Under the pieces are notes generated by a model, which was given only the letters and a program-made list of their open reading frames with translations, was not told the origin of the DNA and made no database searches. Shown one piece after another: positions 6,694 to 7,030 of a DNA stretch of 7,030 nucleotides. The stretch is from Anaerolineaceae bacterium UBA2274. Its GTDB lineage: Bacteria > Chloroflexota > Anaerolineae > Anaerolineales > Anaerolineaceae. How positions within the stretch are numbered: the stretch's first letter is position 1; each line of letters starts with the position of its first letter. The position numbers and the translations under genes are program-made. The DNA lies in NCBI GenBank assembly GCA_002347705.1, contig DDWY01000052.1:1-7030 (forward strand), given 5' to 3'.

Positions 6694-6733
6694 AAATAAA
6701 AAGGCGAAGCAGGCAGATGAAGCCTGTTCCGCC
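6694..6733 (-). terminator. Intrinsic terminator, minus strand
   Basis: GGCGAAGCAGGC (6703-6714) pairs with GCCTGTTCCGCC (6722-6733) over a 7-base loop, with one A/C mismatch and one G-T pair. On the minus strand the stem is followed by TTTTTATTT (6702-6694). It is the first good terminator downstream of the partial gene at 6980-7030 and probably ends that transcription unit. Confidence 0.65.
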
Positions 6734-6835
6734 CTGCGAGTAAATTACGCCTTACTAAAACTGGAGTTTCTCATTTTAGTGCCCTGAAAAAGCTTCCCAA
6801 CAAATGAATATTCAAAAAATATCGGAAAATGCAAT

Positions 6836-6876
6836 CGTAGGATGGGTCGTCGTCATGGAATCCATACCAACCTGCG
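6836..6876. repeat. Degenerate inverted repeat
   Basis: CGTAGGATGGGT (6836-6847) and ACCAACCTGCG (6866-6876) are imperfect complements, enclosing the small palindrome ATGGA-A-TCCAT (6855-6865). The arms resemble the widespread GTAGGTTGGGT-type intergenic palindrome, and a related scrap (TTGTTGGGTTACGCTCCTGCG) lies at 251-271. It is probably a decayed repeat. Confidence 0.35.
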
Positions 6877-6908
6877 CCTCGCGATAGCCAACCCACCGCA
6901 TGTAGTAA

Positions 6909-6962
6909 TTGGCATTCTGAGATTCTTTTGCGAAGAATCTGATTATTCACCGCATTCAAGAT
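6909..6962. repeat. Truncated relative of the 74-bp inverted repeat
   Basis: It shares TTG.CATTCT, the 17-base string TCTTTTGCGAAGAATCT (6924-6940; also 6555-6571) and the CAAGAT start of the right arm with the full element. The rest of the right arm is missing after 6962. AGATTCTT (6920-6927) and AAGAATCT (6933-6940) form an 8-bp hairpin. The break falls about a dozen bases from the AGGAGG motif of the neighbouring minus-strand gene end. Confidence 0.65.
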
Positions 6963-6973
6963 AACAAGACTCA

Positions 6974-6989
6974 CCTCCTTTATCCTCCT
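6974..6989 (-). promoter_or_regulatory. Two AGGAGG Shine-Dalgarno-like motifs after the partial gene
   Basis: On the minus strand AGGAGG occurs at 6989-6984, overlapping the end of the partial gene, and again at 6979-6974 within AAAGGAGGTGAG, which matches the full anti-Shine-Dalgarno complement. The only start well placed for the second is TTG at 6967-6965, which meets a stop after three codons. A GTG at 6974-6972 opens a 67-codon frame, but that frame runs through the repeats and lacks any recognisable domain. This looks like the leader of a lost or displaced downstream gene. Confidence 0.4.
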
Positions 6990-7030
6990 TTCTCGACGAA
7001 GTGCTCGTCAGGGTAGAGGATCAGGAAAAG
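6980..7030 (-). CDS. C-terminal end of an unidentified gene, cut by the window edge
   Basis: From the right edge, the only minus-strand frame without an early stop reads LFLILYPDEHFVEKGG and ends in TAA at 6982-6980. The other two frames stop within the same stretch. Sixteen codons are too few to identify a family. The strong Shine-Dalgarno-like sequence right after it and the terminator at 6694-6733 fit the end of a real leftward transcription unit. Confidence 0.45.
   Translation of the reverse strand, partial: LFLILYPDEHFVEKGG

Larger units (their letters stand above)
6124..6979. other. Gene-free, repeat-rich intergenic region
   Basis: About 850 bases with no gene I can support. The open frames here run through the palindromes and show no recognisable domain. 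The contents are inverted repeats (listed separately), two minus-strand hairpins with T-tracts, and AT-rich filler. A further 7-bp inverted repeat, ACTAAAA (6754-6760) with TTTTAGT (6774-6780), has no T-tract. I saw no tRNA, CRISPR-like direct repeat array or riboswitch. Bases about 6380-6540 and 6620-6690 hold nothing I can name. Confidence 0.7.

Noticed and set aside
6771..6974. 67-codon minus-strand open frame starting with GTG after AGGAGG
   Set aside because: The ribosome binding site is good, but the frame crosses two repeat elements and shows no recognisable sequence. It is kept only as part of the finding on the lost downstream gene.
6971..6991. TCACCTCCTTT, resembling the 3' end of 16S rRNA
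   Set aside because: The preceding bases do not match the conserved end of 16S rRNA. The string is the complement of a Shine-Dalgarno motif for minus-strand genes.

Overview
The window looks like a chromosomal stretch from a mid-GC bacterium, most likely Chloroflexota, class Anaerolineae. This rests on the gene set (tail-anchored FHA protein, soluble GAF-PAS histidine kinase, HTH-less biotin ligase) and on intergenic palindromes of types I recall from that group. No rRNA or marker search could be run, so the taxon is an inference.

Layout. Bases 1-178 hold the first 59 codons of a minus-strand gene cut by the window edge, probably a transposase. Bases 357-950 (+) encode a small FHA-domain protein with one C-terminal membrane segment, closed by a clear intrinsic terminator at 968-996. 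Bases 1167-3836 (+) encode full-length DNA gyrase subunit A, preceded by a consensus TATAAT. On the opposite strand a two-gene unit runs leftward: a soluble GAF-PAS sensor histidine kinase (6123 to 4561), whose TGA stop overlaps the ATG of a monofunctional biotin-protein ligase (4564 to 3794). The ligase gene converges on gyrA, and their 3' ends overlap by 43 bp.

Bases 6124-6979 hold no convincing gene. They contain inverted repeats: a 72-bp element with perfect 17-bp arms, two smaller hairpins, a 74-bp inverted repeat and a truncated relative of it, plus two minus-strand hairpins with T-tracts. The last 51 bases carry the C-terminal end of another minus-strand gene, with two AGGAGG motifs at and just after its stop.

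The genes do not form one pathway. gyrA and birA are housekeeping genes (DNA supercoiling; biotin attachment to carboxylase carriers). The FHA protein and the kinase are signalling proteins whose partners (a Ser/Thr kinase, a response regulator) lie outside the window. I found no evidence of a new defence, mobile or biosynthetic system. The points most worth a second look are the gyrA/birA overlapping tails, the kinase-birA stop-start overlap, and the repeat cluster on the right.
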